From Thiorhodococcus sp. (GTDB lineage Bacteria > Pseudomonadota > Gammaproteobacteria > Chromatiales > Chromatiaceae): a DNA stretch of 64,000 nt. Made by a program: the position numbers and the translations under genes. The notes beneath the pieces were generated by a model. The model was not told the origin of the DNA. It made no database searches and worked only from the letters and a program-made list of their open reading frames with translations. Of this stretch, positions 1 to 9,187 are shown in pieces. How positions within the stretch are numbered: position 1 is the stretch's first letter; each line of letters opens with the position of its first letter. The stretch lies in contig JARIBS010000013.1 of assembly GCA_029257385.1 (NCBI GenBank), positions 1 to 64,000 on the forward strand, given 5' to 3'.

Positions 1-26
1 AAGCCGGGCAAAACGCCCGGCTTTTT
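1..26 (+). terminator. Rho-independent terminator of an upstream gene
   Basis: A perfect 9-bp stem (1-9 with 15-23) around a 5-base loop is followed by a run of five T at 22-26. It probably ends a plus-strand gene lying left of the window. Confidence 0.85.
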
Positions 27-154
27 CATGCCCGCATAGCGGCCACGGCAGCGTGCGGAATCGACTATCCTGACTTCCACTAGATTGATTTCGGAACAAC
101 AGGCGGAAATCTCCCCCGTAACTCACACATCGAATGATTTCGAGGTTGAAGACC

Positions 155-1405
155 ATGCGTTTGACCACGGCAATCCTTGCACCGCTGATATTGCTGGCGA
201 CAATCGCGACCAGCGTCCTCGCGGCCGACACGCACGCCGAGTGGCAACGGATCGAGGTTCCCACGCAGTTCGAGGACGATCAGGGCATACCACGCACGCC
301 GAGCTGCTCAGGTGGTCCGCGACTGATCCAAACGGAAGGCGGACCGGTGTTGACGCCCGCAGAGACCCAATTTAGCTTCTTCATGCGCGCGGGCGACCCT
401 GCCCGGCTCCTGATCAACTGGGACGGCGGCGGCGCTTGCTGGGATTCACACACCTGTATCGGCTCGGCGCTGACAGAAACCCCCGTCTACGACCTTGGTA
501 TCAATGAGACACCCGAGCGCCTTGCCGCACTCGGTGGGATCTCCGACCTCGACAACCCGCGCAATCCGCTGCGCGGCCATACCCAGGTCTTCATCCCCTA
601 CTGCACTGGGGATCTGCATTTCGGCTCTAGGGAGACGCTCTACGACCTGCCGAGCGGCGGTCAGTGGCCGATCCGCCATCACGGTCATGACAACGTCCTG
701 GCAGTCCTGGATTCTCTGCGCGATTACTACGACGAGATTGGTCGAGAACCCGAGGAGATCATTCTGGTCGGCGTCAGCGCCGGCGGCTATGGGGTGCTCT
801 ACAACTATCGCGCCGTCAGCGAGACATTCCCCTGGACCCACAAGGTTCGCGTGCTCGTCGACTCCGCAAACGGCATCATCACCGACGACCTCTATCGACG
901 TGCGCTGACGCCAAACGGCGTTTGGGGCCTATGGGAGAACATCGACCCAGTGCTCGAGAACGCCTTCGCCTCGGGACCGGAAACCTTGATGATCGAGACC
1001 TTCAGGGAGCTTGGCTGGCAGCATCCCAATGCCCGCTTCGGTCAATATTCGAGCGCCCTGGATAGTACGCAGATCCTCTTTTACAATCTCGCCAAGCACC
1101 TGAACGAGCCGACGCTTTGGGTCGATCCGAACGCCTTGTTCGTCTCGGGACTCGAGTGGACGTTCAAGGCACAGAGCACCATGTGGTGGACGGCCGTCAC
1201 GACCTGGAATTACCGCTTCTATCTCGGTCAGGGCGTGGACCACACGCTCCTTGGCAACGCGCGCTTTTACGAGGAAAGCTCGGCGAGGGGCGTGCGATTC
1301 TCCGATTGGTTCTCTGATATGATCGACCAACGCTGGGTTTTCAGAAGCCAATGGAAAAACCTCAGTTGCGCACCTGACTGTGTCCGGGATCTCTGGCATT
1401 TCTAG
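155..1405 (+). CDS. Secreted pectin acetylesterase-family hydrolase
   Basis: This is a 416-residue alpha/beta-hydrolase of the pectinacetylesterase/Notum family, whose members remove acyl esters from polysaccharides or proteins. A signal peptide of about 23 residues (LILLATIATSVLA end) points to export. Family marks are visible: the oxyanion motif GGGACW near residue 91, IPYCTGDLHFG near 147, and the nucleophile elbow GVSAGGYG with Ser near 208. The ATG at 155 is preferred over the in-frame ATG at 134 because a GAGGT sits 8 bases before it and the signal peptide then begins normally. The natural substrate cannot be told from sequence; in a phototroph, pectin itself is unlikely. It stands alone, with no partner gene. 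Confidence 0.85.
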   Translation: MRLTTAILAPLILLATIATSVLAADTHAEWQRIEVPTQFEDDQGIPRTPSCSGGPRLIQTEGGPVLTPAETQFSFFMRAGDPARLLINWDGGGACWDSHTCIGSALTETPVYDLGINETPERLAALGGISDLDNPRNPLRGHTQVFIPYCTGDLHFGSRETLYDLPSGGQWPIRHHGHDNVLAVLDSLRDYYDEIGREPEEIILVGVSAGGYGVLYNYRAVSETFPWTHKVRVLVDSANGIITDDLYRRALTPNGVWGLWENIDPVLENAFASGPETLMIETFRELGWQHPNARFGQYSSALDSTQILFYNLAKHLNEPTLWVDPNALFVSGLEWTFKAQSTMWWTAVTTWNYRFYLGQGVDHTLLGNARFYEESSARGVRFSDWFSDMIDQRWVFRSQWKNLSCAPDCVRDLWHF

Positions 1406-1613
1406 TCGACGAATGTCATCGAAGATTGAGCCATGAACTCTGACCACACCCTCCCCACGGTGCATCCCTTTGCCACCAGGCGGAAGTGCCGACTCGACGG
1501 CCGCCATGCCTTGCTCGCGTACCGTCGCGGGCTTCGTCGTACACGCCCGGATTGCGCATCCCTGCCCAGACCATTAAGTTTTCACTCTTTCGCCACCATT
1601 CAGCGATCTCATC

Positions 1614-2975
1614 ATGTCCATCCAAGCCCCCTTCAGGCTGCTCGGCATTCTCTGCGCCCTGCTGCTGCCATTGGTGCATGCCCAGGCCAGCCTGCCACCG
1701 GTCGTCGATGGTCAGCCACTGCCGACGCTGGCGCCGATGCTCGAGCGCGTCGTTACCGCAGTGGTGAATATCTCGACCATCACCCACATCAAGGCCGCCG
1801 ATCACCCGCTGCTCAGAGATCCCTTCTTCCGGCACTTTTTCGACATTCCTCAGGGACGCGAGCGCCGCGAGAGCAACAGCCTCGGCTCGGGCATCATCGT
1901 CGATGCGCAGCGGGGCCTGGTGCTCTCCAATCATCATGTCATCGCCAAGGCCGACGAGATCCGAGTGACCCTGCACGATGGTCGAACGCTCGAGGCATCC
2001 CTGATCGGCGCGGACCCCGAGACCGATGTCGCCGTGCTGCGTATCCCAGCCGAGCGGCTCACGGCCCTGTCGTTTTCTGATTCAGACGCCCTGCGGGTCG
2101 GCGACTTCGTGGTCGCCATCGGCAACCCCTTCGGGCTGCGCCAGACGGTGACTTCTGGGATCGTCAGCGGCTTGGGTCGAACCGGGCTCGGCATCGAGGG
2201 GTATGAGAATTTCATCCAAACCGATGCATCCATCAATCCCGGAAACTCAGGCGGTCCCCTGGTGAACCTGCGCGGCGAGTTGGTGGGTATGAACACCGCG
2301 ATCCTGGCGCCCGGCGGCGGCAATATCGGCATCGGCTTTGCCATCCCGGCCAACATGGCGCGCGCCATCATGGAGCAAATCACGGAATTCGGTACCGTCA
2401 GACGCGGTCTGTTCGGCATGAGCGTCCAGGATTTGACTGATGAGCTGGTGCGCGCGCTGGGCATCGAAAGCCGCGACGGAGCACTGGTGAGCGTGGTCGA
2501 TCAAGACTCGGCGGCGGCTGACGCCGGTCTGCGCGAAGGCGATGTCATTCTGGCGCTCAACGGCAAGCCGGTACGCGGCTCATCGGATCTGCGCAACCAG
2601 TTCGGATTGCTGCGGGTGGGTGAGCAGGTAAAGCTCGATATCAGCCGCAATGGCCGCTCACGTCAACTGCGCGGCGAGATCGCCGATCCTTACCGCGCGT
2701 TTGCTCCTGGCAAGCGCATCTCGTCGAGCCTTACGGGTGCGCTGCTCGGCACGCTGAATCGAGGCGACGCCATACCCGCAGTCCCGGTCGGCACCGTCGA
2801 GCCGGACAGTCCGGCCTGGCATGCCGGATTGCGCGAAGGTGACCGCATCATCCAGGTCAACGGTCAGCGCATCGGCGGCTTGCGCGATATCGCCTCAGTG
2901 CTGCGCAAGTCCAAGGGGCTGTCGAGCCTGCGCATCCAACGCGGCGACGATCTGATCCTGCTGACGCGGCGCTGA
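1614..2975 (+). CDS. degQ: DegQ/DegP-family periplasmic serine endoprotease
   Basis: This 453-residue HtrA protease degrades or refolds misfolded envelope proteins. A signal peptide (cut near residue 25) precedes the trypsin-like domain, whose catalytic triad is His108 (SNHHVI), Asp138 (DPETDVAVL) and Ser212 (NPGNSGGPL). Two PDZ domains follow, roughly residues 260-350 and 365-450, as in DegP/DegQ; DegS has only one and keeps an N-terminal anchor. The short Q-linker is of the DegQ type, so degQ is the better symbol, but DegP cannot be excluded. The 208 bases before it hold no gene and no clear promoter. Confidence 0.93.
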   Translation: MSIQAPFRLLGILCALLLPLVHAQASLPPVVDGQPLPTLAPMLERVVTAVVNISTITHIKAADHPLLRDPFFRHFFDIPQGRERRESNSLGSGIIVDAQRGLVLSNHHVIAKADEIRVTLHDGRTLEASLIGADPETDVAVLRIPAERLTALSFSDSDALRVGDFVVAIGNPFGLRQTVTSGIVSGLGRTGLGIEGYENFIQTDASINPGNSGGPLVNLRGELVGMNTAILAPGGGNIGIGFAIPANMARAIMEQITEFGTVRRGLFGMSVQDLTDELVRALGIESRDGALVSVVDQDSAAADAGLREGDVILALNGKPVRGSSDLRNQFGLLRVGEQVKLDISRNGRSRQLRGEIADPYRAFAPGKRISSSLTGALLGTLNRGDAIPAVPVGTVEPDSPAWHAGLREGDRIIQVNGQRIGGLRDIASVLRKSKGLSSLRIQRGDDLILLTRR

Positions 2976-3065
2976 TTCAGCAGTGATTCAGGCTCGGGCG
3001 TGTAGGATGGTCACGACGATGGGAGATAGGCTCCCGTCCACGCACCGGACCGAGGAGGTCATCGG

Positions 3066-3392
3066 ATGAAAACACACCGTTTGTTGACACTGGTTTCCGC
3101 CGCCGCCATCGCGGGAGCCTTGCTGGTGCCCGCCATGGCCTCCGCCCACGGAGGACGCCATGATCACCACCGGAGCCACGACAGGAGCGAGCGCTGGAGC
3201 ACCCCGCCGCGCAAGCATGAAGACTGGCACCACCACCGTAAGCACGATAAATGGGAGCGGCGCCACGACCGATACGCAGCGCGCTCCAGGGTCTATGCTG
3301 ATGGACCGCGGCGGCCGCGACGCGGCGACTATTACCGCGCTCCGCCGACCAAACTGCACCTGGGCAACGGAATGACCATCATCTATCGTTGA
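3066..3392 (+). CDS. Small His-rich exported protein, RcnB-like
   Basis: The product is 108 residues with a clear signal peptide (cut after MASA near residue 27). The mature part is dominated by His, Arg, Lys and Asp (HGGRHDHHRSHDRSE and similar runs) and ends in LHLGNGMTIIYR, which resembles the C-terminal strand of RcnB/CigR-type periplasmic proteins. A strong Shine-Dalgarno (GAGGAGG) lies about 10 bases before the ATG. The His-rich segment suggests metal binding, but this is inference. No metal transporter is adjacent. Confidence 0.7.
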   Translation: MKTHRLLTLVSAAAIAGALLVPAMASAHGGRHDHHRSHDRSERWSTPPRKHEDWHHHRKHDKWERRHDRYAARSRVYADGPRRPRRGDYYRAPPTKLHLGNGMTIIYR

Positions 3393-3565
3393 GCCGATCC
3401 CGCGATCGGACTCGGCCAGCAGACTGAGTCCAAGGACAGCGACCCGACCGCACCATGGGGCTTCTGGCGGACCATATCATGCGGTCGTCGGTCGCGCGGT
3501 CGACGAAAAATGCGACTGTGCTAGATTCCAGCGGGTCTTACCGAGCGAAGGGAGCCAATGCGACC

Positions 3566-3796
3566 ATGAGACTTTCCAATATAACCCCGGTCGTCGCCAT
3601 GCTGCTCGTGCTGCTGTCAGCGGCTTGGGCCACGCCCAGCCTGAGTGGCGACATGAGCGCGGCCCAAGCCGGCGAGATCGCGCGTCAACAGACCGGGGGC
3701 CGAGTCCTGGCGGTCAAGTCTGCCGATGGCGGTTTCCAGGTAAAGATCCTGACCCCGGACGGCAAGGTTCGCTACGTCTTCGTGCCCAATCGCTGA
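3566..3796 (+). CDS. PepSY-like exported peptide
   Basis: This 76-residue protein has a signal peptide (VVAMLLVLLSAAWA) and a short PepSY-type fold: AAQAGEIARQQTGGRVLAVKS followed by the paired strands GFQVKILTPDGKVRYVFV. It sits 19 bases upstream of a response regulator/kinase pair, a common placement in Gammaproteobacteria, where PepSY proteins are thought to modulate the kinase or be its target. The start at 3566 is chosen over the in-frame ATG at 3455 because of GGGAG about 11 bases upstream and the signal peptide immediately following. Confidence 0.75.
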   Translation: MRLSNITPVVAMLLVLLSAAWATPSLSGDMSAAQAGEIARQQTGGRVLAVKSADGGFQVKILTPDGKVRYVFVPNR

Positions 3797-3815
3797 AGAC
3801 TGACTCAAAGCGCGC

Positions 3816-4514
3816 ATGCACATCCTCATCATCGAAGACGAACCCGAGCTGCGTCGCCAGATCATTGAACGCTTAACGCACGATGGGTGTGTCGCGAAAG
3901 GCACCGGAGACGGCCCAGAAGGGCTGTATCTGGCCTCCGAATACAGCTTCGACGCCGCAATTATCGATCTCGGACTCCCCGGCATGTCGGGGCTTGCCAT
4001 CATCCGCGCGCTGCGACTCAAGGAGAGTCTGTTGCCCATCCTCATTCTGACCGCGCGCGATCGCTGGCAGGACAAGGTCGAGGGACTGGAGGCCGGCGCC
4101 GATGACTATCTGGTCAAGCCCTTTCACAACGAGGAGCTACTGGCGCGTCTGCGCGCACTGGTCAGGCGTGCTGCGGGGACGGCCTCGCGCGATCTGCGCA
4201 TCGGGCCGCTGAGACTCGATCTCAACGCCGAGCAGGTGTGGATGCACGAGCGCGCGGTCGAGCTTACGGCCTATGAATACCGCCTGCTCGAACAGCTCGC
4301 GGCCAATCGCGGCAAGGTTCTCTCGAAACAGGCGCTCGCCGACCGGCTCTATCCCCACGACCAGGATCGCGAGAGCAATGTCATTGAGGTGCTGGTTGGA
4401 CGGCTCAGACGCAAACTCGATCCCGACGGCCAGCTCAACCCCATCGAAACACTCCGGGGCCGAGGCTATCGGCTCGATCTGGCGGAAGCGCCCCCGGAGA
4501 GCCACGGCGAATGA
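3816..4514 (+). CDS. OmpR/PhoP-family response regulator
   Basis: A 232-residue two-component regulator. The receiver domain (residues 1-115) has the acidic pair at IIEDEPE, phospho-acceptor Asp51 (IIDLGLPGMSG) and the conserved Lys in DDYLVKPF. A winged-helix DNA-binding domain follows (about 130-225, ELTAYEYRLLEQLAANRG to LRGRGYRL). The stop overlaps the next start as ATGA, so regulator and kinase are translationally coupled. The PhoQ-like partner suggests a role in sensing envelope or cation stress; targets are unknown. Confidence 0.93.
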   Translation: MHILIIEDEPELRRQIIERLTHDGCVAKGTGDGPEGLYLASEYSFDAAIIDLGLPGMSGLAIIRALRLKESLLPILILTARDRWQDKVEGLEAGADDYLVKPFHNEELLARLRALVRRAAGTASRDLRIGPLRLDLNAEQVWMHERAVELTAYEYRLLEQLAANRGKVLSKQALADRLYPHDQDRESNVIEVLVGRLRRKLDPDGQLNPIETLRGRGYRLDLAEAPPESHGE

Positions 4515-5857
4515 GGTCGCTGCGCACGCGGGTGCTGCTCTCGGCCGCTGCAGTGCTGACCATCTTCGTTCTCCTGACCAGCTTGGCACTGGAGCAGGCC
4601 GTGCGCGATGCGGTGCTCGCCGCGCGCGAGGAGCGTCTGCAAGCACAGGTTTTCCTGCTCATGGCGGCCGGCGAGGAAGACCAGAGCGGTTTTGTCTTTC
4701 CGAATGCGCTCGCTGAGTCCCGACTCAGCCTGCCGGACTCGGGGCTCTATGCCCAGGTTCTGGACGCACTCGGCGACCCGGTCTGGAAATCTCTGTCCGC
4801 CATGGGTTTCGAAGCGCCGACCCCACTGCCGCAGGCACCAGGACGACGCAACTTCGAGCGGCTGCGCGGCGAGACCAACAGCGACTATCTCGTGCTCGCT
4901 TTCGGGGTGACTTGGGCGACTGGGCGCATTCCGCAGGACTACACTTTTGTCGTCGCGGAGGAGGCCTCGGCCTTCGAGTCTGAGGTCGCTGAGTTTCGCG
5001 CCAGCCTCGCCCGATGGCTGGGCGCCATGACCCTGCTGATGCTCGTCGCGCTGGTGCTGGTTCTGCGCTGGGGTCTGAAACCACTACGCAAGGTCGCCGC
5101 CGAGCTGGCAGTAATCGAGACCGGCGGCCAGGCGCAGATCCAGAGGCGTTACCCCGAAGAAATCCAGGCTCTCACCGGCAACCTCAACGCGTTGCTCGCG
5201 CACGAACGCGCCAGGCAGTTGCGCCTGGACAACACGCTCGGCGATCTCGCGCACAGCCTCAAGACGCCGCTTGCGGTGATGCGGGGTGCCATCGACGAGG
5301 GGCGTGTCCCCTCGCCCACGCTCGAACTGCTACGCGAGCAACTGCTGCGCATGGGCCACATCGTGGAGTATCAGTTGCAGCGCGCGCGCGCGGGCAGCCA
5401 GCGGGCCGCGACACTGGCCCCGCCGATTCGGGTCGCACGCACCACCGAGCGCCTGATCGCTTCGCTGCGCAAGGTCCATCGCGACAAACAGGTCACGCTC
5501 GTCTCGCGCATCGATCAGACGATCCTGTTTCGGGGTGTCGAGGGCGATCTGATGGAGATGCTTGGAAATCTGCTCGACAACGCCTTTAAGTGGTGCCGGA
5601 GCGAAATCCACCTGAGCGCGCGATCCGATCGCTCGGAGCTGATCCTGCTGATTGAGGATGATGGTCCTGGGATCGCCACCAACGCGGTCGCGCGGCTGCT
5701 CGAACGGGGTACACGCGCCGACGAGTCGACCCCCGGACACGGCATCGGACTTGCCATGGTGCGTGAGATCAGCGAAGCCTACGGGGGCCGGATCGAGATT
5801 GAATCCAGCCCGCTCGGTGGCGCTAAGGTTCGACTGCGGTTACCGACTCAGTCGTAG
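4511..5857 (+). CDS. PhoQ-like sensor histidine kinase
   Basis: A 448-residue membrane kinase with transmembrane segments near residues 8-28 and 169-188 enclosing a periplasmic sensor of about 140 residues. A HAMP-like linker follows, then the H-box LAHSLKTPLAV with His248, which matches the PhoQ-type H-box closely. An N-box (GNLLDNAFKW), DDGPGI and GHGIGLAMV ATP-binding motifs complete the catalytic domain. It is coupled to the upstream regulator by a 4-base overlap. The ligand cannot be read from the sequence; the sensor lacks an obvious acidic PhoQ patch. Confidence 0.9.
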   Translation: MRSLRTRVLLSAAAVLTIFVLLTSLALEQAVRDAVLAAREERLQAQVFLLMAAGEEDQSGFVFPNALAESRLSLPDSGLYAQVLDALGDPVWKSLSAMGFEAPTPLPQAPGRRNFERLRGETNSDYLVLAFGVTWATGRIPQDYTFVVAEEASAFESEVAEFRASLARWLGAMTLLMLVALVLVLRWGLKPLRKVAAELAVIETGGQAQIQRRYPEEIQALTGNLNALLAHERARQLRLDNTLGDLAHSLKTPLAVMRGAIDEGRVPSPTLELLREQLLRMGHIVEYQLQRARAGSQRAATLAPPIRVARTTERLIASLRKVHRDKQVTLVSRIDQTILFRGVEGDLMEMLGNLLDNAFKWCRSEIHLSARSDRSELILLIEDDGPGIATNAVARLLERGTRADESTPGHGIGLAMVREISEAYGGRIEIESSPLGGAKVRLRLPTQS

Positions 5858-5990
5858 CCATCGGGATTGGCACACTGTCAACACCAGGCATCCGAGACGA
5901 TGTCATCGACACCGTGTTCGGCACACCACCCGAGTTGCTCGTTCGCCAGGGTCGGGTCGGCATAGCACACGGCGATATCATCGCATCGGC
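5848..5990 (-). pseudogene. galE: C-terminal remnant of galE (UDP-glucose 4-epimerase)
   Basis: Read on the minus strand, about 45 codons match the conserved tail of GalE: DDIAVCYADPTLANEQLGW, then AEHGVDDIVSDAW, a stop, then QCANPDGYD and the natural stop at 5848-5850. The internal TGA stands where GalE proteins normally have Trp (DAWRWQ...NP.GYD). The rest of the gene is missing. The fragment overlaps the last codons of the kinase gene and supplies the stop codon of ygfX, so a deletion junction lies near 5990. Confidence 0.75.
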
Positions 5991-6445
5991 TGGCGGTCCG
6001 AAATTGCGTCCATGGTGCGAATTCGCAGTTGCTGACGCAAACGCCGAAGCTCCCCGGCATCGAGTGCATCCGAGAATAACGGTAAGGCGCGCCGATACCA
6101 CCAGCCGCAGCGAAAGTTCAGCACCACCAGGGGCAGGGAAACGAATGTGGACGCTGATAGATGCGCGGGCAGTTGCCGCCCCGATGCCAGGATCAGCAGC
6201 CAGGTTCCATCCACCAGCCAGGTCGCCGAGCGGATGGACCAGGGTGCGCGCGCCAGCACATGGACATAACCGACATAGCCTGCGCTCGCGGCGACCAGCA
6301 GCATCAGCGCGACGCCATGGATGCCGAGCGGCAGCGCCCAGACGAGCGCGGACGCCAGGGCGTGATTAACCCCGGCGAACAACGCCAGACGTGGTGAGTA
6401 ATGTGCTCGGATAACGAGCGGCGGGAAGTCCGCGTGCGAACCCAT
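5978..6445 (-). CDS. ygfX: YgfX family membrane protein (CptA-like)
   Basis: The 155-residue product has two hydrophobic segments near the N-terminus (ALPLGIHGVALMLLVAASAG region) followed by a soluble part with PLVVLNFRCGWWYRR, typical of YgfX. It lies 3 bases downstream of sdhE, the usual sdhE-ygfX pairing. In E. coli YgfX/CptA was proposed as a toxin acting on cytoskeletal proteins with SdhE as its partner; that role is disputed. Its last residues (SDRQPMR) are encoded by the galE remnant, so the native C-terminus may have been altered. Confidence 0.7.
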   Translation of the reverse strand: MGSHADFPPLVIRAHYSPRLALFAGVNHALASALVWALPLGIHGVALMLLVAASAGYVGYVHVLARAPWSIRSATWLVDGTWLLILASGRQLPAHLSASTFVSLPLVVLNFRCGWWYRRALPLFSDALDAGELRRLRQQLRIRTMDAISDRQPMR

Positions 6446-6448
6446 CGG

Positions 6449-6724
6449 CTACACCGGGCAATGCTCCCCGGCGACCACGCGGATGTGCTCTACCAGGTCG
6501 CGAAAGCGCGGATCAGGCTCCGAACGGAACATGAACCAGTCGCTCAAGCGCTGGTCCTGCTCGCACAGCAGACTCGAGAACAGACGCTGTCTCTCCAGGT
6601 CCAGATCGGCATAACCCAGATCGAGAAAGCGACTCAAGAGATGATCGAGTTCGAGCATGCCGCGCCGACATTGCCAGCGCAGCCGCCTGAACTCTCGTGC
6701 GTCATCCGGCGTGGAGCCATTCAT
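6449..6724 (-). CDS. sdhE: Succinate dehydrogenase assembly factor SdhE
   Basis: This 91-residue protein helps attach FAD covalently to SdhA. The family signature RGMLELD (RGxxE) is present near residue 21, along with LGYADLDLERQ and the acidic C-terminal half. The length is typical for SdhE (about 88-96). It follows sdhB directly with no gap, inside the sdh operon, which fits its role better than the unlinked position seen in E. coli. Confidence 0.92.
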   Translation of the reverse strand: MNGSTPDDAREFRRLRWQCRRGMLELDHLLSRFLDLGYADLDLERQRLFSSLLCEQDQRLSDWFMFRSEPDPRFRDLVEHIRVVAGEHCPV

Positions 6725-7417
6725 TCACAGCCCCTTGTCTAACATCAGATCCTTGATATTACCGATAGCGCGTGTCGGATTCAGTCCTTTTGGACAGACC
6801 TCCACGCAATTCATGATGCTGTGACAGCGAAACAGCTTGTACGGGCCTTCCAGTGCATCCAACCGCTCCTCGGTTGCCTGATCGCGCGTATCGACAAGGA
6901 AACGCCAGGATTGCAGCAATGCGGCCGGTCCGTGGAACTTGTCCGGGTTCCACCAGAAGGACGGACAGGCCGTGGAACAGCAGCCACACAGGATGCACTC
7001 ATAGAGACCGTCGAGCTTGTCGCGGTCGGCAGGTGTTTGCAGGATCTCCTGCTCGGGCAGTGGATCCTTGCGCATCAGATAGGGTTTGACCGCGCGATAC
7101 TGCTCGTAGAATTGCGTCATGTCCACGACCAGATCACGAATGACCGGCCGCCCAGGCAGCGGACGCACCGCAATTGGCTGCTTGAGATCAGCGACCGCAG
7201 TGACGCAAGCGAGCACGTTGCGCCCATTGGCGTTGACGCCATCGGAACCACAAACACCCTCGCCGCAGGAATGGCGAAAATTAAACGACTCGTCCTGCTT
7301 CTTCACCTCGAGCAGAGCGTCGCGCAGCATCATGCCCTGGGAGACCTGGACTTCGTAGTCTTGCATACGCGGCTTGGCGTCGGTGTCGGGATCGAAGCGA
7401 TACACACTGATCTTCAT
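6725..7417 (-). CDS. sdhB: Succinate dehydrogenase iron-sulfur subunit
   Basis: A 230-residue subunit carrying electrons from the flavin of SdhA to the membrane quinone site. The N-terminal ferredoxin domain has the [2Fe-2S] ligands CGEGVCGSD and a later Cys in GRNVLAC (the third ligand position is Asp-containing, as in many SdhB). The C-terminal domain has CILCGCCSTACP and CHSIMNCVEVCPKGLNP for the [4Fe-4S] and [3Fe-4S] clusters. The start overlaps the sdhA stop by one base. Confidence 0.97.
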   Translation of the reverse strand: MKISVYRFDPDTDAKPRMQDYEVQVSQGMMLRDALLEVKKQDESFNFRHSCGEGVCGSDGVNANGRNVLACVTAVADLKQPIAVRPLPGRPVIRDLVVDMTQFYEQYRAVKPYLMRKDPLPEQEILQTPADRDKLDGLYECILCGCCSTACPSFWWNPDKFHGPAALLQSWRFLVDTRDQATEERLDALEGPYKLFRCHSIMNCVEVCPKGLNPTRAIGNIKDLMLDKGL

Positions 7418-9180
7418 TAGTAAACGCGCTCCTTCGGCGGAAAGGATTCGACCGTCAAGGGTTTGGTGCGCACCGGTTTGTAGTCCATCCGGTCGCCCTC
7501 CTGGTAGTAGAGACTGTGCTTGAGCCAGGTTTGATCGTCGCGGTCGGGATAGTCTGGGCGCGAATGGGCGCCACGGCTCTCTTGGCGATGCAGTGCGGAC
7601 ACGGCGATGGAGATACCGACATCCATCATGTTTTGGAGCTCTAATGCCTCGATCCGCGCCGTGTTAAAGACCCTGGAGTGATCGCTCAAACGTACCTCGG
7701 GCAGGCGCTCGCGCAACTCGCACAGCTTGCGGTAACCCTCGGCCATGACGTCCTCAGTCCTGAACACGCCGGCATGGTCCTCCATGCACTTGCGCAGCTC
7801 GGCACGCATCTGCTGGACGCTGGTCCCCTCGCCCTTCTGGTCCCAGCGGGTGAGACGCGCCATCGCCTGGTCCACGCTCGCCGTGTCCGCCGTGCGCCGG
7901 TAGGGATTCTCGCGCACGAACTCGATGATGTCCTTACCAGCCAGACGGCCAAATACCAGGATATCCAGTAACGAGTTGCCGCCGAGACGATTGGCGCCAT
8001 GCACCGATGCGCAGGCGCATTCGCCCGCGGCATAGAGTCCGGCCACGATCTCTTCAGCACCGTGACCCGCCGGCATGGCGACCCGCCCGAAACGGTCTGT
8101 CGGGATACCGCCCATGGCATAGTGCGCGGTCGGAAACACGGGTATCGGCTCAATGACCGGATCGACACCGGCGAAGATCCTGCTCGACTCGCGAATGCCC
8201 GGCAGACGCTTGGCAATGACCTCCTCGCCGAGATGGTCGAGCTTGAGCAAGACATGATCACCATGCTCACCGCAGCCGCGCCCCTCCTTGACCTCGGTGA
8301 CGATGGCGCGCGAGACCACGTCACGGCTGGCGAGATCCTTGGCGCTGGGGGCATAGCGTTCCATGAAACGCTCGCCGTCCTTGTTGACCAGATAGCCACC
8401 CTCCCCACGCGTGCCCTCGGTGATGAGCATGCCCTTACCGGCGATGCCGGTCGGATGGAATTGGAAGAATTCCATATCCATGAGTGGGATGCCCGCGCGC
8501 AGCGCCATCGCCGTGCCGTCGCCGGTGTTGATGTGGGCGTTTGAGGTGGTACGAAACACTTGACCGAAACCGCCGGTGGCCAGCAGCGTCGCCTTAGACT
8601 CGATCAAAAGCGGCTCGCCGGTCTCAATCTCCAGCACCAGAGCACCGCAGATCACCCCTTCGGCGTCGCGCACTAGATCGAGCGCGAAAAACTCGTCGAA
8701 AAAATGGGTCCGCGCGCGAATATTCTGCTGATAGAGCGTGTGCAAAATAGCGTGACCGGTGCGATCTGCCGCTGCGCAGGTGCGCGCGGCCTGATCGCCG
8801 CCGAAATTCTGGCTCTGTCCGCCGAAGGCGCGCTGATAGATTTTGCCGTTGTCGAGCCGCGAGAACGGCACACCGGCGTGTTCGAGTTCGTAGACCGTCG
8901 GAATCGCCTCACGGCACATGAACTCGATGGCATCCTGGTCGCCCAGATAGTCCGAACCCTTGATGGTGTCGAACATGTGCCAGTGCCAGGAGTCGGGCAG
9001 CACATTGGCAAGCGCGGCGTTCACGCCGCCTTGCGCGGCTACGGTGTGCGAGCGGGTCGGATAGACCTTGGAGACGACGGCCACGCGCAGGTCGGCGCTG
9101 GCCAACTGGAGCGCCGCGTTCAGCCCGGCGCCTCCAGCGCCGATGATGAGGGCATCGAAATGACGTGTTGGAAGACTCAT
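7417..9180 (-). CDS. sdhA: Succinate dehydrogenase flavoprotein subunit
   Basis: This 587-residue subunit oxidises succinate to fumarate. The dinucleotide fold GAGGAGLNAAL is at the N-terminus, the FAD-linking His lies in RSHTVAAQGG, and the active-site loops HPTGI and TEGTRGEGG and the SVHGANRLGGNS motif are all present. The length matches E. coli SdhA (588). It is the third gene of the sdhCDAB order and begins 7 bases after sdhD. Confidence 0.98.
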   Translation of the reverse strand: MSLPTRHFDALIIGAGGAGLNAALQLASADLRVAVVSKVYPTRSHTVAAQGGVNAALANVLPDSWHWHMFDTIKGSDYLGDQDAIEFMCREAIPTVYELEHAGVPFSRLDNGKIYQRAFGGQSQNFGGDQAARTCAAADRTGHAILHTLYQQNIRARTHFFDEFFALDLVRDAEGVICGALVLEIETGEPLLIESKATLLATGGFGQVFRTTSNAHINTGDGTAMALRAGIPLMDMEFFQFHPTGIAGKGMLITEGTRGEGGYLVNKDGERFMERYAPSAKDLASRDVVSRAIVTEVKEGRGCGEHGDHVLLKLDHLGEEVIAKRLPGIRESSRIFAGVDPVIEPIPVFPTAHYAMGGIPTDRFGRVAMPAGHGAEEIVAGLYAAGECACASVHGANRLGGNSLLDILVFGRLAGKDIIEFVRENPYRRTADTASVDQAMARLTRWDQKGEGTSVQQMRAELRKCMEDHAGVFRTEDVMAEGYRKLCELRERLPEVRLSDHSRVFNTARIEALELQNMMDVGISIAVSALHRQESRGAHSRPDYPDRDDQTWLKHSLYYQEGDRMDYKPVRTKPLTVESFPPKERVY

Positions 9181-9187
9181 GCGGGAC

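Noticed and set aside
1416..2080. Open frames on both strands between the esterase and degQ
   Set aside because: They run into degQ in other frames and have no recognisable motifs.
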